DNA of 64,000 nucleotides from Nodosilinea sp. E11. Its GTDB lineage: Bacteria; Cyanobacteriota; Cyanobacteriia; Phormidesmidales; Phormidesmidaceae. The notes beneath the pieces were generated by a model that saw nothing but the letters and a program-made list of their open reading frames with translations, was not told where the DNA came from and did not search any database. This document shows positions 1 through 7,995 of this stretch, piece by piece (the first letter of the stretch is position 1; each line of letters opens with the position of its first letter). The DNA is taken from the NCBI RefSeq assembly GCF_032813545.1, contig NZ_CP136520.1, positions 4,210,001 to 4,274,000 of the forward strand, given 5' to 3'. The position numbers and the translations under genes are program-made.

Positions 1-368
1 ATCGCCCCGCCGTCGGCACCACCCGCGTGGGTCGTGGCACCAAGCTCGACAACCTGGTGCATATTGCCCACGGCTGCCAGGTCGGTGCTGGGGTGGCGAT
101 GGCGGCCCAGGTAGGCATGGCGGGCGGGGTCACCATTGGCGATCGCGTGATTTTGGCCGGACAGGTGGGCATTGCCAACCAGGCTACTATCGGCGATGGC
201 GCGATCGCTACCGCTAAAGCAGGCATCCATGGCGATGTTGCCCCCGGCGAAATCGTCACTGGCGTGCCGGCCCTACCCCACAGAGTCTTTCTTAAGGCCT
301 CGGCAGTGTATCGTCGCCTGCCGGAGATGTATAAAACGCTCCAGCGGCTGCAAAAGCACCTGCCCTAG
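1..368 (+). CDS. lpxD: LpxD, UDP-3-O-acylglucosamine N-acyltransferase (3' part only)
   Basis: The reading frame is open from the left edge, so only the C-terminal part of the protein is present (about 121 residues). It shows left-handed beta-helix hexapeptide turns (IGDRVI, IGDGAI) and the LpxD-type stretch [13 protein letters not shown], in which the His of HIAHG is the catalytic base region of the family. LpxD adds the second 3-hydroxyacyl chain during lipid A synthesis in the cytoplasm. The tail with [18 protein letters not shown] is the usual C-terminal helix of cyanobacterial LpxD. The hypothetical gene at 384 follows 15 bp later on the same strand. The family is clear; the start lies outside the window. 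Confidence 0.93.
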   Translation, partial: RPAVGTTRVGRGTKLDNLVHIAHGCQVGAGVAMAAQVGMAGGVTIGDRVILAGQVGIANQATIGDGAIATAKAGIHGDVAPGEIVTGVPALPHRVFLKASAVYRRLPEMYKTLQRLQKHLP

Positions 369-383
369 ACCTTACTAACCCCC

Positions 384-899
384 ATGGCTGCTGATTCCTC
401 CGACGATACCCTCAATATTCAACAGGAGATTCGCCTCGGTCGTTCCTATACGCTGGCCGATGCCATTGGCCAGGAAGCTGGCGACTTTATGAAGGGAGCC
501 TCCCCGGTGCCTCGCTTGGTGGTGGCTAAGCACGAAGCCCAGCAGGCCCTCAAAGAAGCCTTAGTGGATGGCCCAGGTGCGCTGCATCGAGTGTTAGAAC
601 AGTGGTTAGCCGACGACGACGCTCGCCTCAGCCGCCACCTCAAGCATCCTGCTGAGGCGGTCAAAGATTTGCTGGCTTCAGTGCTGCGATCGCCCGAAAC
701 CCTCTACGAACTGGTGCGCCAGACCGATGTTACCTGGGGGCAACTCTACGATAGTCGGCCCCACTTTCAACAGCCCGGTCAACCGCCCCACCCCGATGAT
801 GAATACACCCACGCATCGGTGCGCGATACCCTTAGGCACTGCCTCGCCTGCCTCAACACGCCCTCTTCTATCGAGTTGTCCGATACGGAAGAGGCCTAA
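384..899 (+). CDS. hypothetical protein, helical, downstream of lpxD
   Basis: This is a 171-residue soluble protein that I cannot assign to a named family. It has no signal peptide and no membrane segment. The sequence is rich in Ala, Leu, Glu and Asp and is probably all-helical, with a Pro/His-rich loop near residues 130-140. The N-terminal stretch LADAIGQEAGDFMKG looks conserved-protein-like rather than random, codon use matches the neighbours, and the ATG lies 15 bp after the lpxD stop, so co-transcription with lpxD is likely. The function is unknown. Confidence 0.75.
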   Translation: MAADSSDDTLNIQQEIRLGRSYTLADAIGQEAGDFMKGASPVPRLVVAKHEAQQALKEALVDGPGALHRVLEQWLADDDARLSRHLKHPAEAVKDLLASVLRSPETLYELVRQTDVTWGQLYDSRPHFQQPGQPPHPDDEYTHASVRDTLRHCLACLNTPSSIELSDTEEA

Positions 900-1067
900 T
901 CCTGAATCCTGCTTGCTTCCCCCTGGCTCAGCAGGGCGCATGCCATGCGTCCCTACGGTTTGGCCTTTTAGGCATCGGGGTTATGCAATGCGGATTTGAG
1001 ATAAGGAGATCTCTGAAGAAGCCACCCCGGTGTCGTGGCGCAGGGCCTAGGCCCTCGGGAGGACTTC

Positions 1068-1102
1068 AAAAATTCCGTCGAGGACTTAGCTCCTCGACGG
1101 AA
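1068..1102 (-). terminator. rho-independent terminator of lexA
   Basis: There is a perfect 12-bp stem (1073-1084 with 1091-1102) around a 6-nt loop. On the minus strand it is followed by TTTTT (1068-1072). It starts about 30 bp after the lexA stop codon. Confidence 0.85.
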
Positions 1103-1133
1103 CTGAATCACTATGGGCACTTGATGCCGAGAG

Positions 1134-1748
1134 CTAAATGGTAAAGTCTGGGTCAATGCCGCGCCATACTGCCACCAGGCGTCCCTGGACGTCTACTAGC
1201 TCTGCCGGGAACTCCATGATTGGGTAATTGGGGTTAGCGGGTTTGAGTTGCACCTGGTTGCCTTGGCGATGGAATGACTTGAGCGTGGTACCAGTTTCTA
1301 CCCGAGCAGCAACGATAGTGCCCTCCCGAATACCATGGGGATCTTTGACCGGGCGCATGATGACCACATCCCCATCTTGAATCATGGCCTCAACCATGCT
1401 GTCTCCGGTAACCTTTAGGGCATAATCACCCGACTGTAGAGGTAATCCGTTGAGGTCGAGACGCTCGACGCTATCGGTAAAGGCTTCATTGACAAAGCCA
1501 GCGGCAATGGTGCCTAAAATGGGTACTCCGCGCAGGTCATCCCGGACTCGAATGGTGCGGGCTTTACCCTCGCTCCATTCGATATACCCCTTATTTTTTA
1601 AGTGCTCTAAACGACTTTGAATTGGGGCAGGAGAGCGCAAATTCATGGCCCGCATCATTTGCCGAATAGAAGGAGAGTGCTGGTTGGTACGAATATACTC
1701 AATCAGCCAGTCGTATAGCTCCTGTTGAGCGGTTGTTAGGGATTCCAT
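1134..1748 (-). CDS. lexA: LexA transcriptional repressor
   Basis: This 204-residue protein has the full LexA layout. A winged-helix DNA-binding domain (about residues 1-70) is followed by a self-cleavage site with an intact Ala-Gly pair (IAAGFV, A83-G84) and a peptidase S24 domain with the catalytic pair Ser117 (GDSM) and Lys157 (TTLKSF). Cleavage competence should therefore be retained; some unicellular cyanobacteria such as Synechocystis 6803 are reported to have lost these residues. Known targets are DNA repair genes, and in cyanobacteria also carbon and redox genes. The gene is monocistronic, between its own terminator and a promoter carrying a LexA box. The ATG is supported by the domain start. 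Confidence 0.97.
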   Translation of the reverse strand: MESLTTAQQELYDWLIEYIRTNQHSPSIRQMMRAMNLRSPAPIQSRLEHLKNKGYIEWSEGKARTIRVRDDLRGVPILGTIAAGFVNEAFTDSVERLDLNGLPLQSGDYALKVTGDSMVEAMIQDGDVVIMRPVKDPHGIREGTIVAARVETGTTLKSFHRQGNQVQLKPANPNYPIMEFPAELVDVQGRLVAVWRGIDPDFTI

Positions 1749-1780
1749 AGGGATTCAACTAGGGCGTCGGGTTACTTTAC

Positions 1781-1794
1781 AGAACAAGTGTACC
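1781..1794 (-). promoter_or_regulatory. LexA box upstream of lexA
   Basis: Read on the minus strand the site is GGTACACTTGTTCT. It fits the cyanobacterial LexA operator consensus RGTAC-N3-D-GTWCB at every position (consensus recalled from published Anabaena work). It lies 33 bp upstream of the lexA ATG and overlaps the predicted -10 element, as expected for autorepression. Confidence 0.75.
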
Positions 1795-1815
1795 AACTTG
1801 ATAGCAGTCTGTCCA
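1787..1815 (-). promoter_or_regulatory. predicted sigma-70 type promoter of lexA
   Basis: On the minus strand, TGGACA (1810-1815) and TACACT (1787-1792) are separated by exactly 17 bp. The -10 sits inside the LexA box. This is a sequence-only prediction. Confidence 0.65.
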
Positions 1816-1868
1816 CTGTAGCCGCAAACATTTAGCTGAGCGGCCCTCTATGCCCATTTGAACGCGTT

Positions 1869-1903
1869 AAAAAAGAAGGCCACCCTAAGGTAGCCTTCTT
1901 TGA
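1869..1903 (-). terminator. rho-independent terminator of sigA
   Basis: On the minus strand, AAGAAGGCTACC, a short loop and GGTGGCCTTCTT form a long stem that runs straight into a T-run (1869-1874 on the complement). It lies about 50 bp after the sigA stop. It also sits upstream of the lexA promoter and so insulates the two genes. Confidence 0.88.
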
Positions 1904-1953
1904 TATGCCAGCTCTAAGGTAGACGGGGCCCAGAGCTTAAATCAGGGTGGAGC

Positions 1954-3093
1954 TTAGCGAATGTATTCCTTCAAGATGCTATTGCGGTTGGGATGGCGTA
2001 GTTTGCGCAATGCTTTAGCTTCAATTTGGCGAATACGCTCGCGGGTGACGTTGAAGATCTGACCAATTTCTTCTAGAGTCTTCATCCGGCCATCGTCTAG
2101 GCCATAGCGCAGACGTAACACATCGCGTTCCCGAGGGCTGAGGGTGCCTAGTACGCTTTCTAGATCTTCCCGCAGCAGACTCTTAGAAACCTGGTCTTCA
2201 GGAGTTTCGCCATCGGATTCAATAAAGTCCCCGAGGCGAGAATCTTCTTCTTTACCGATAGGGGTTTCGAGGGAAATGGGTAGCTGGGCCGATTTGGCAA
2301 TAAACCGCAGCTTCTCAATGGTCATTTCCATGCGGGTAGCGATTTCTTCCTCGGTAGGCTTGCGGCCTAGCTCTTGAGAAAGGAGCTTAGTGGTCTTTTT
2401 GATCCGAGAGATGGTTTCGTACAGGTGCACCGGCAGGCGAATGGTGCGAGACTGATCGGCGATCGCTCGGGTGATCGCCTGGCGAATCCACCAGGTAGCG
2501 TAGGTCGAGAATTTATAGCCCTTTTCGTGGTCAAACTTTTCAGCGGCGCGGATGAGGCCCAGGCTGCCTTCTTGAATCAAATCTTGGAAGGAAAGGCCAC
2601 GGTTCATGTACTTTTTGGCGATCGAAACCACTAGACGCAGGTTCGATTGAACCATTTTGTCCTTGGCCCGGCGACCAATGTGCAGGCGATGGCGGAAGCT
2701 AGCCAGGGTGTAGTTTGCGCCCTCGTCTTGGCTTACGGCAGCGGCCCACTCAATATCAGAGGGTTCGCGCTCGAGCGAGTCAAACAGTTCGTCTTGAATG
2801 CGCTCTAGCTTAAGTAAATCAGCAATTTTACGGGCTAGTTCAATTTCTTCTTCGGCACGCAGTAGCCGAATCCGACCAATCTCTTGCAGGTAAAGCCGAA
2901 TGGAATCTTCAGTGTAGTGGCGCTTTTTGGTTTGAGCTCGGCGGCGGGTTGCTTTCCCCTTCGGCGCTTTTTCATCCGCGCCGGCCTCGTCATCTTGAGC
3001 AACAAAATTCTCGTCACTATCGTTACCGTCGATCAGTAGATCGAGTTCAGTGTCAGGGTCGATGGTGCCGAGCAGATGATTTGCTTGGGTCAT
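1954..3093 (-). CDS. sigA: principal RNA polymerase sigma factor SigA (RpoD)
   Basis: This 379-residue group 1 sigma-70 factor contains region 1.2 ([19 protein letters not shown]), region 2 with the -10 recognition helix ([20 protein letters not shown]), region 3 ([13 protein letters not shown]) and region 4 with the helix-turn-helix and terminal RLRHPNR. I chose the ATG at 3093 (MTQANHLL), the usual N-terminus of cyanobacterial SigA, with GAGG 8 nt upstream. The longer open frame would need a TTG at 3129. The N-terminus has an acidic segment and then a basic one ([14 protein letters not shown]). It is the housekeeping sigma factor and is monocistronic. Confidence 0.96.
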   Translation of the reverse strand: MTQANHLLGTIDPDTELDLLIDGNDSDENFVAQDDEAGADEKAPKGKATRRRAQTKKRHYTEDSIRLYLQEIGRIRLLRAEEEIELARKIADLLKLERIQDELFDSLEREPSDIEWAAAVSQDEGANYTLASFRHRLHIGRRAKDKMVQSNLRLVVSIAKKYMNRGLSFQDLIQEGSLGLIRAAEKFDHEKGYKFSTYATWWIRQAITRAIADQSRTIRLPVHLYETISRIKKTTKLLSQELGRKPTEEEIATRMEMTIEKLRFIAKSAQLPISLETPIGKEEDSRLGDFIESDGETPEDQVSKSLLREDLESVLGTLSPRERDVLRLRYGLDDGRMKTLEEIGQIFNVTRERIRQIEAKALRKLRHPNRNSILKEYIR

Positions 3094-3737
3094 GCCGCGA
3101 TCCTCGTGCTCCTTAAAGTTGAAAGACAAAGGCTGTGATCAGATTAACAGTTCCGTTAGATAGATGCCCACAGTTCCGAGAAAGTGCGGATCTATTACCT
3201 GGGCCTAAATGATAGTGCTTAGGAACTAAGCTATCGCAGGCCCTGGCCCGGAGCGGTTGACTTGGTGCTAACCGCCGCCTCTATCTAGAGGAATACATCA
3301 GCGGAGCCAAGGCTTTTCAATTTTAACTGCAATATCAGGTGATGTACCACCCCAACTTTCTAGAGCGGAGCGGCAATCGGCTGAAAGGCTTAATAAAAGG
3401 GCAAGAAAGCCAATCTAGAATTGAGCAAAAAAGGACTAAATGAGGAGTGAATAGAACAAATAAACTACTTTTGGCCAGGGTTTTTAGTCAATAGAAGTCC
3501 AAATCTATCGATTTGCCAGCAAAGCCTTAGGTCGGTCAGGCGCGCTTATAGTGAGTTGCTGTTCTGTCGATCGCCACCCAGAGAACGATGACTTTGTAAC
3601 AGAAGCCTTACATTCTTGTGAGATGTTAGTTGATTTTTAAGTGATTACTCGGATCCTGTGGCTGCTGTGGCGATTTTGCCTTAACTTTGGATCCTTATGT
3701 GAAGTCCGATTAATTAACCAACAGAAAATGGCTTGCG

Positions 3738-3813
3738 TGTCATTCCCGCAGAGGCGGGAATCCATCCCGGAGTAACTTATCCAAAATGGATTCCCACTTC
3801 CGTGGGAATGACA
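3738..3813. repeat. 76-bp nested palindromic repeat, REP/MITE-like
   Basis: The outer ends TGTCATTCCC and GGGAATGACA are exact inverted repeats. Each arm is also a small hairpin (TTCCCGC/GCGGGAA and TTCCCAC/GTGGGAA), and the inner GGATTCC/GGAATCC parts pair too. The layout resembles short non-coding palindromic elements that are dispersed in many bacterial genomes. Only one copy is visible here, so its repeated nature is inferred from the design. Confidence 0.6.
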
Positions 3814-3870
3814 GATTAGGAGTATTTAAGCGGACCTGATATTACTAAATGCTAAGGCTGCCTTAACATT

Positions 3871-3898
3871 ATGGGCTACCCGTTGGCGGGCAGCCCAT
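3871..3898 (-). terminator. hairpin downstream of cysE, probable terminator
   Basis: ATGGGCT and AGCCCAT form the outer stem, with an inner CCG/CGG. It lies about 50 bp past the cysE stop. There is no clear T-run, so intrinsic termination is uncertain. Confidence 0.4.
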
Positions 3899-3946
3899 AG
3901 ACAGCTTCCTAGTGTGGTTGATGGCGCTGATGCCGGAGGATTTCAA

Positions 3947-4684
3947 TCAAATGCCGCTGCCATCGAGGAATTCTTCAATGGTCCGGTTTTCTAAACGGCA
4001 GTGAATTCCGTTCTTGGAGGCCACAGCGCTGACTAGGACGCGCTCGGGACGAGTTTGGTTAATGGCCTGCACCTCTTTCTCTAACGCTTCAATGCGGTCG
4101 AGCAAGGCACGAATAACCTGTGCCTCGGAGTCGGGCAGACGACCATGCTCTAGAGGCTCGGCACGCTCTCCGGCGCGGTAGACGATGCGGCCTGGCACGC
4201 CCACTACGGTGCAGTCGGAGGGTACTTCTCGCAGTACCACTGAACCAGCGCCAATGCGGACATTGTGGCCCAGATAAATGTTGCCCAACACTTTTGCTCC
4301 AGCCCCGACGATGACGTTGTCACCTAGGGTGGGGTGGCGCTTACCGATCTCTTTACCGGTGCCTCCCAAAGTTACGCCCTGATAGATCAGGGCGTAATCG
4401 CCAATAATGGCAGTCTCGCCGATGACTACCCCCATGCCGTGGTCGATAAAGACGCCTTTACCAATAGTGGCCCCGGGGTGTATTTCAATGCCGGTGAGAA
4501 ACCGAGCTAGGTGGGAGATTAGCCTGGGCACCACAGGTAAGCCCAGGTTCCATAGCCAGTGGCTAAACCGGTGCAGCGCTAGGGCGTGCAAACCAGGGTA
4601 GCAGGTCAGCACCTCTAGCCAGTTGCGGGCCGCTGGGTCACGCTCGAACACGATGCGAAAATCGGCAATCAGGGTTTTGAGCAC
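3947..4684 (-). CDS. cysE: CysE, serine O-acetyltransferase
   Basis: The protein transfers acetyl from acetyl-CoA to L-serine, giving O-acetylserine for cysteine synthesis. It has the N-terminal helical domain ([20 protein letters not shown]), then the hexapeptide left-handed beta-helix with [11 protein letters not shown] (catalytic His-Gly-Met segment) and [16 protein letters not shown], and a C-terminal extension with a short coiled coil ([13 protein letters not shown]). I start it at the GTG at 4684 (residue order [10 protein letters not shown]), which matches the usual N-terminus of cyanobacterial homologues. A TTG at 4711 would add nine residues; neither has a strong ribosome binding site. 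The C-terminus is longer than in enterobacterial CysE, as is common in cyanobacteria. Confidence 0.95.
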   Translation of the reverse strand: MLKTLIADFRIVFERDPAARNWLEVLTCYPGLHALALHRFSHWLWNLGLPVVPRLISHLARFLTGIEIHPGATIGKGVFIDHGMGVVIGETAIIGDYALIYQGVTLGGTGKEIGKRHPTLGDNVIVGAGAKVLGNIYLGHNVRIGAGSVVLREVPSDCTVVGVPGRIVYRAGERAEPLEHGRLPDSEAQVIRALLDRIEALEKEVQAINQTRPERVLVSAVASKNGIHCRLENRTIEEFLDGSGI

Positions 4685-4752
4685 AGCAATTGAGGATAGA
4701 TGAACAGGCAACTTCCCTATCCTAGCGTGGGCCTGCCCCCGGCTTGCAACAT

Positions 4753-5241
4753 CTACGGGCTGACGCTGAGGGAGTAGTTGTAGCGCTGTCCCTGGTGGTG
4801 GGAGCCTACCCAGATTCGGTAGGTGCCGGTCTGCCAGCCCTGGTCTTCGACGCGGGCATCGGGGTTGCGGCGGTTAGTGTCTTGACCGCAGCGGACAGTA
4901 CTGTCGTTAGGTCCCTGAATCAGCAGGCTGGTGTCGTTGCCGCCACTGTCGACTTGAAGGATAAGAGAGTCAAAGTCTTGCTCTAAGACCATGATGTGAT
5001 CGGGAGTGGTGTCGGCAAACCCGGCGCAGATAGTCCCACGCCCGTCACGCCCAGCGATATTAGAGAGGGCAACAATGCCGGTGGTGAAACCACTGACCCT
5101 GCTGGTAGGGCTGGCCTCAGATAGATTGAATGTCTCAAAATTAGCCTGGGCTAAAACGGGCAATGTCCCCACGATTCCTAGTAGTAGTCCGGTGGCGAGG
5201 GCCATTGATCCGTGCCGACGGTATTTATCTGTAGTGGCCAT
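4753..5241 (-). CDS. secreted hypothetical protein
   Basis: This 162-residue protein has a clear signal peptide: a basic start (TDKYRRHGS), a hydrophobic core ([16 protein letters not shown]) and a probable cleavage site near VLA-QA. The mature part is small and probably beta-rich, with [17 protein letters not shown] and a final [24 protein letters not shown]. That pattern recalls cyanobacterial periplasmic beta-sandwich proteins of the pre-peptidase C-terminal domain kind. Two Cys residues (in TICAG and VRCGQ) could form a disulfide. It is separated from cysE by 68 bp and could be co-transcribed with it. The function is unknown. Confidence 0.75.
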   Translation of the reverse strand: MATTDKYRRHGSMALATGLLLGIVGTLPVLAQANFETFNLSEASPTSRVSGFTTGIVALSNIAGRDGRGTICAGFADTTPDHIMVLEQDFDSLILQVDSGGNDTSLLIQGPNDSTVRCGQDTNRRNPDARVEDQGWQTGTYRIWVGSHHQGQRYNYSLSVSP

Positions 5242-5432
5242 GGGTGTAGCCTCGCGTGGTTTAGTTTCATGGTGATAGGCTGTGGCTGCGATCGCGCTTC
5301 ATAATAGACAGAAGTTCAAACTGTCTATCAAGATCCCACAGGCAAGATCCCACAGGTCACTCAGGGGCTGATGTCACCCCTTACCTATAGCAAGTGGTTA
5401 AGTAAGCTATTACTGCCCAGGAGGGCTCAGCG

Positions 5433-5588
5433 ATGGAGGTGATACTGCTGATTATTTGCGTTGTGGCCTCATGGGTGATTGGTACCACCGTCGATCGTCT
5501 GCCCGATCTGGGTACTTTATTGGTGCCGGGTCCCTGGCTGTTGGGGGCTATAGTTCTAGTCCTAGTGACCTGGCTGATGCGCGATTAA
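5433..5588 (+). CDS. small two-helix membrane protein (51 residues)
   Basis: The ATG at 5433 has an excellent ribosome binding site (AGGAGG at 5419-5424, 8 nt spacing). The frame encodes 51 residues and ends with TAA at 5586-5588. There are two hydrophobic helices (about residues 2-17 and 34-48) joined by a short polar/Pro loop (TTVDRLPDLG...VPGP), and the C-terminus is MRD. It faces the convergent bactofilin gene with only 9 bp between stop codons. I do not recognise the family. The strong Shine-Dalgarno sequence and the regular membrane pattern make it a likely real gene. Confidence 0.65.
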   Translation: MEVILLIICVVASWVIGTTVDRLPDLGTLLVPGPWLLGAIVLVLVTWLMRD

Positions 5589-5597
5589 GGAAGCACC

Positions 5598-5993
5598 TCA
5601 CAACTCGGTCGTGCCGTAGAGTTCGGGTACTTCCCGCACCGGTGGTAGCGACTTAGCATCGCGGGTTTCGATGTAGCCAGTGTAGTAGGCACCGGGTTCA
5701 ATTTCGAGGGCACCCGCGACCACGTCGCCCTCTAAGCGAGCGGTGCGGCTGAGGGTGAGTTTGCCCTCAGCTAATACTCGAGCCTTTAGCACACCCTGCA
5801 CCACAATATTGTGGGCCTTTACTTCGGGGCCTTCAATCAACCCAGTCGTCGAAATCTCTAAATCTCCTTTGATATCTACGGTGCCGTGAATGATGCCGTC
5901 TACTCGTAACATGCCCTCGGCATGGAGTACTCCTTCGAACTCAGTTTTTTGACTCAGGTAGGTCAACGGCGGAGTCGGCTTGCGCTTGAACAT
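5598..5993 (-). CDS. bactofilin family polymer-forming protein
   Basis: This 131-residue bactofilin (DUF583) starts MFKRK at the ATG at 5993. A short basic N-terminus is followed by a right-handed beta-helix built of Gly/Val/Ile-rich turns (FEGVLHAEGMLRVDGIIHGTVDIKGDLEIS, then further turns such as ARLEGDVVAGALEIEPGAYYTGYIE; first stretch spans residues about 19-48) and a short charged tail. Bactofilins form membrane-associated, nucleotide-free filaments involved in cell shape, stalks or polar localisation; the target here is unknown. The gene stands alone, with a long non-coding region upstream. Confidence 0.9.
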   Translation of the reverse strand: MFKRKPTPPLTYLSQKTEFEGVLHAEGMLRVDGIIHGTVDIKGDLEISTTGLIEGPEVKAHNIVVQGVLKARVLAEGKLTLSRTARLEGDVVAGALEIEPGAYYTGYIETRDAKSLPPVREVPELYGTTEL

Positions 5994-6364
5994 CAACTTG
6001 CCCTCGGAGCGTGAGAGAACAGGACTTCGATCACCGGCTGGGCAAAGAGGGGTCGCCTACTGACAACCACCCCTGACTGAGCCGCCCAGCGAAGTCATTA
6101 AAATGTAACTAAATTTTAAAAGACAATGGCCCTAGCTCGGATAATAATCACCTTTTTGGTTGGATTTTCCCCATCTTGGGGAAGATAGTCATCACTGTGA
6201 GTCCTAGCTACGCTTTAAATCAAAAGAAACTTGGAAGAAACGCACTTTATTCAAAAAGCACAGGGATCAATATAAATAGACGATAAAAACTATTGGATTG
6301 ATCCCCGCTTTTCTTCCCGTTTTCGCCTTGCTCCCCAAAAGCATCGTTGTTTTAGCTCCAAAAA

Positions 6365-6429
6365 ACGAGCGTAAAGGCCGTTGTCTTTGCGCTCGTCGCC
6401 CGCCAGTCAGACTGCGTGAAGTCTGGCTG
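6365..6429 (+). promoter_or_regulatory. tandem hairpins in the leader of the carotenoid protein gene
   Basis: The first stem is 12 bp (6365-6376 with 6385-6396, one G-U) around an 8-nt loop. The second is 10 bp (6404-6413 with 6420-6429, one G-U) around GCGTGA. They lie 45 bp before the ATG at 6475 in a 481-bp non-coding stretch (5994-6474) where I saw nothing else coding. No T-run follows, so a leader structure, RNA stabiliser or small RNA is more likely than a terminator. Confidence 0.5.
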
Positions 6430-6474
6430 TCTCACCTCTGTCTCCCCATAACAAGCCCTTTGAGGAAACCTCCT

Positions 6475-6918
6475 ATGACTGCTATTGACATTCCCCTCCA
6501 GTTTGAGCAGACCGTTCAAGCCTTTGAAGCTGCTGATGTAGACTGCCAAATCGCGGTGCTCTGGCAAATCTACGACACTCTCGGGCAGGCCTTTGCGGCG
6601 ATCGCCCCGGTAGCCCTGTTTTCCCAAGCGGTGCAGCAGTTGATTAGCCAAATCCAGCAGGTCGATCCCCAAGATCAACTCTCGGTTTTGCGCGATATTC
6701 TATCGGGGGCCGATACTCGCTTTACCCAGGTTTATCAAGCGCTCAATGCCAATATGAAGCTGGCCTTTTGGCACCGGTTGTTTCATCTGATGCCCGCTAG
6801 CAGGTTGCCCATGGCGACCTGCCAAACCGGCTCTGCTATGACCCAACCCTTGCTAACCCGTCTCAACACCATGGGCCTCAACGAGCGCCTGCACTTTTTA
6901 CGCCGGGTAGTGAGCTAG
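6475..6918 (+). CDS. helical carotenoid protein (stand-alone OCP N-terminal domain)
   Basis: This 147-residue protein aligns with the N-terminal, carotenoid-binding half of the orange carotenoid protein (OCP) and has no C-terminal NTF2-like half. Aligned by eye to OCP: QIAVLWQIYDTLG matches the OCP helix carrying Trp41 and Tyr44 (both kept), NMKLAFWHRL matches NIKLGFWYRL (Trp110 kept, Tyr111 is His), and LHFLRR keeps the Arg155 position. Such proteins bind ketocarotenoids and act as singlet-oxygen quenchers or, in some clades, phycobilisome quenchers. I start it at ATG 6475, with GAGG about 10 nt upstream; the longer open frame to 6298 is low-complexity leader. I cannot assign the HCP clade. 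Confidence 0.85.
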   Translation: MTAIDIPLQFEQTVQAFEAADVDCQIAVLWQIYDTLGQAFAAIAPVALFSQAVQQLISQIQQVDPQDQLSVLRDILSGADTRFTQVYQALNANMKLAFWHRLFHLMPASRLPMATCQTGSAMTQPLLTRLNTMGLNERLHFLRRVVS

Positions 6919-6985
6919 GGCCAATTGAGGGCGTTGGCGGTAAAGTGAAAGCCATTGGCCAACTATCCCCAGGTTGTTCTCTGCC

Positions 6986-7990
6986 ATGCCCACTATTGAT
7001 GTCGAACAGCTCAGCAAACACTACCCCGTTGCTCTAAAAGAAGCAGGCTTAGGGGGCACTCTGAAGCATTTTTTGCGCCGCCAGTACCGCATGGTGCAGG
7101 CGGTGCAGGACATATCGTTTCACATCGAGCCTGGGGAAGTGGTGGGCTTTTTGGGGCCTAACGGGGCTGGCAAAACCACGACTCTAAAGATGCTGACGGG
7201 GTTGATTCATCCGTCTAATGGGTCGGTGCGCGTAGGCGATCACATCCCTTTTCAGCGGCGGGCCAGCTTTTTGCAGGACATTACCCTGGTTATGGGTCAG
7301 AAGCAGCAGCTGCTGTGGGACCTGCCTGCGCTCGACTCTCTACGCATCAACGGCGCGATCTATGGTCTGTCCGATAAAGAGTTTCGCTACCGAGTTGATG
7401 AACTGGCCGACATGCTGTCGCTTCAGGCCCAGCTGACTCAGCCCGTGCGCAAGCTTTCTTTAGGAGAGCGGATGAAGGCTGAAATGATGGCGGCTCTGCT
7501 GCATCGCCCCCAGGTGCTGTTTTTAGATGAGCCTACCCTGGGCTTAGATGTCAATGCCCAGGTAGCGGTGCGTGAGTTCTTGCGGGACTACAACCGCCGC
7601 TATCAGGCCACAATTTTGCTCACTAGCCACTACATGGCCGACATCACGGCCCTATGCCGACGGGTGCTCTTGATTTACCAGGGGCAGCTGATCTACGACG
7701 GTAGCCTGGAGGGGTTGCTTGATCGCTTTGCCCCCTACCGCGAAGTGACCCTAGACCTGGCCACCGATGGCGATGCCGCTATTCTCAGCCGCTACGGTGA
7801 ATTAGAGAGCTTAGAGGGCTGTACGGCTCGACTGATTGTGCGCCGTGAAGCGCTGACCCACACCGTGAGCCAGCTTCTAGGCGATCTAGACGTGCAAGAC
7901 TTGACCGTGAGCGATCCGCCCGTGGAGGAAGTGATTGGCCGGGTGTTCTCAGCTGGTTCGGCAGAACTGGGCGGCAGGAAATCGGCGTGA
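6986..7990 (+). CDS. ABC-2 type transporter ATP-binding protein
   Basis: This 334-residue ATPase subunit has Walker A (GPNGAGKTTT), a Q-loop region (VMGQKQQLLWDLP), an ABC signature in the variant form LSLGERMKAE, Walker B (VLFLDEPTLGLD) and the H-loop (LLTSHYM). An extra N-terminal segment (HYPVALKEAGLGGTLKHFLRRQYR) and a C-terminal regulatory domain of about 100 residues are typical of the ABC-2 exporter subfamily whose permease partners are DUF990-like. The ATG at 6986 is preferred over the TTG at 6974. No permease gene adjoins it (aroC is convergent 5 bp away), so its partner must be elsewhere. The substrate is unknown. Confidence 0.9.
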   Translation: MPTIDVEQLSKHYPVALKEAGLGGTLKHFLRRQYRMVQAVQDISFHIEPGEVVGFLGPNGAGKTTTLKMLTGLIHPSNGSVRVGDHIPFQRRASFLQDITLVMGQKQQLLWDLPALDSLRINGAIYGLSDKEFRYRVDELADMLSLQAQLTQPVRKLSLGERMKAEMMAALLHRPQVLFLDEPTLGLDVNAQVAVREFLRDYNRRYQATILLTSHYMADITALCRRVLLIYQGQLIYDGSLEGLLDRFAPYREVTLDLATDGDAAILSRYGELESLEGCTARLIVRREALTHTVSQLLGDLDVQDLTVSDPPVEEVIGRVFSAGSAELGGRKSA

Positions 7991-7995
7991 GGTGG

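Larger units (their letters stand above)
3094..3946. other. 853-bp intergenic region between sigA and cysE
   Basis: No credible coding sequence was seen on either strand. The region holds the sigA promoter area next to the gene (promoter elements not resolved), a nested palindromic repeat at 3738-3813 and a hairpin downstream of cysE at 3871-3898. It is visibly more AT-rich than its neighbours. Confidence 0.6.

Noticed and set aside
1954-3129. Longer sigA starting at TTG 3129
   Set aside because: The ATG at 3093 gives the conserved SigA N-terminus and has a better-placed GAGG.
6367-6429. Reading the two leader hairpins as a rho-independent terminator
   Set aside because: No T-run follows either stem, and the nearest upstream rightward gene ends at 5588, almost 800 bp away.
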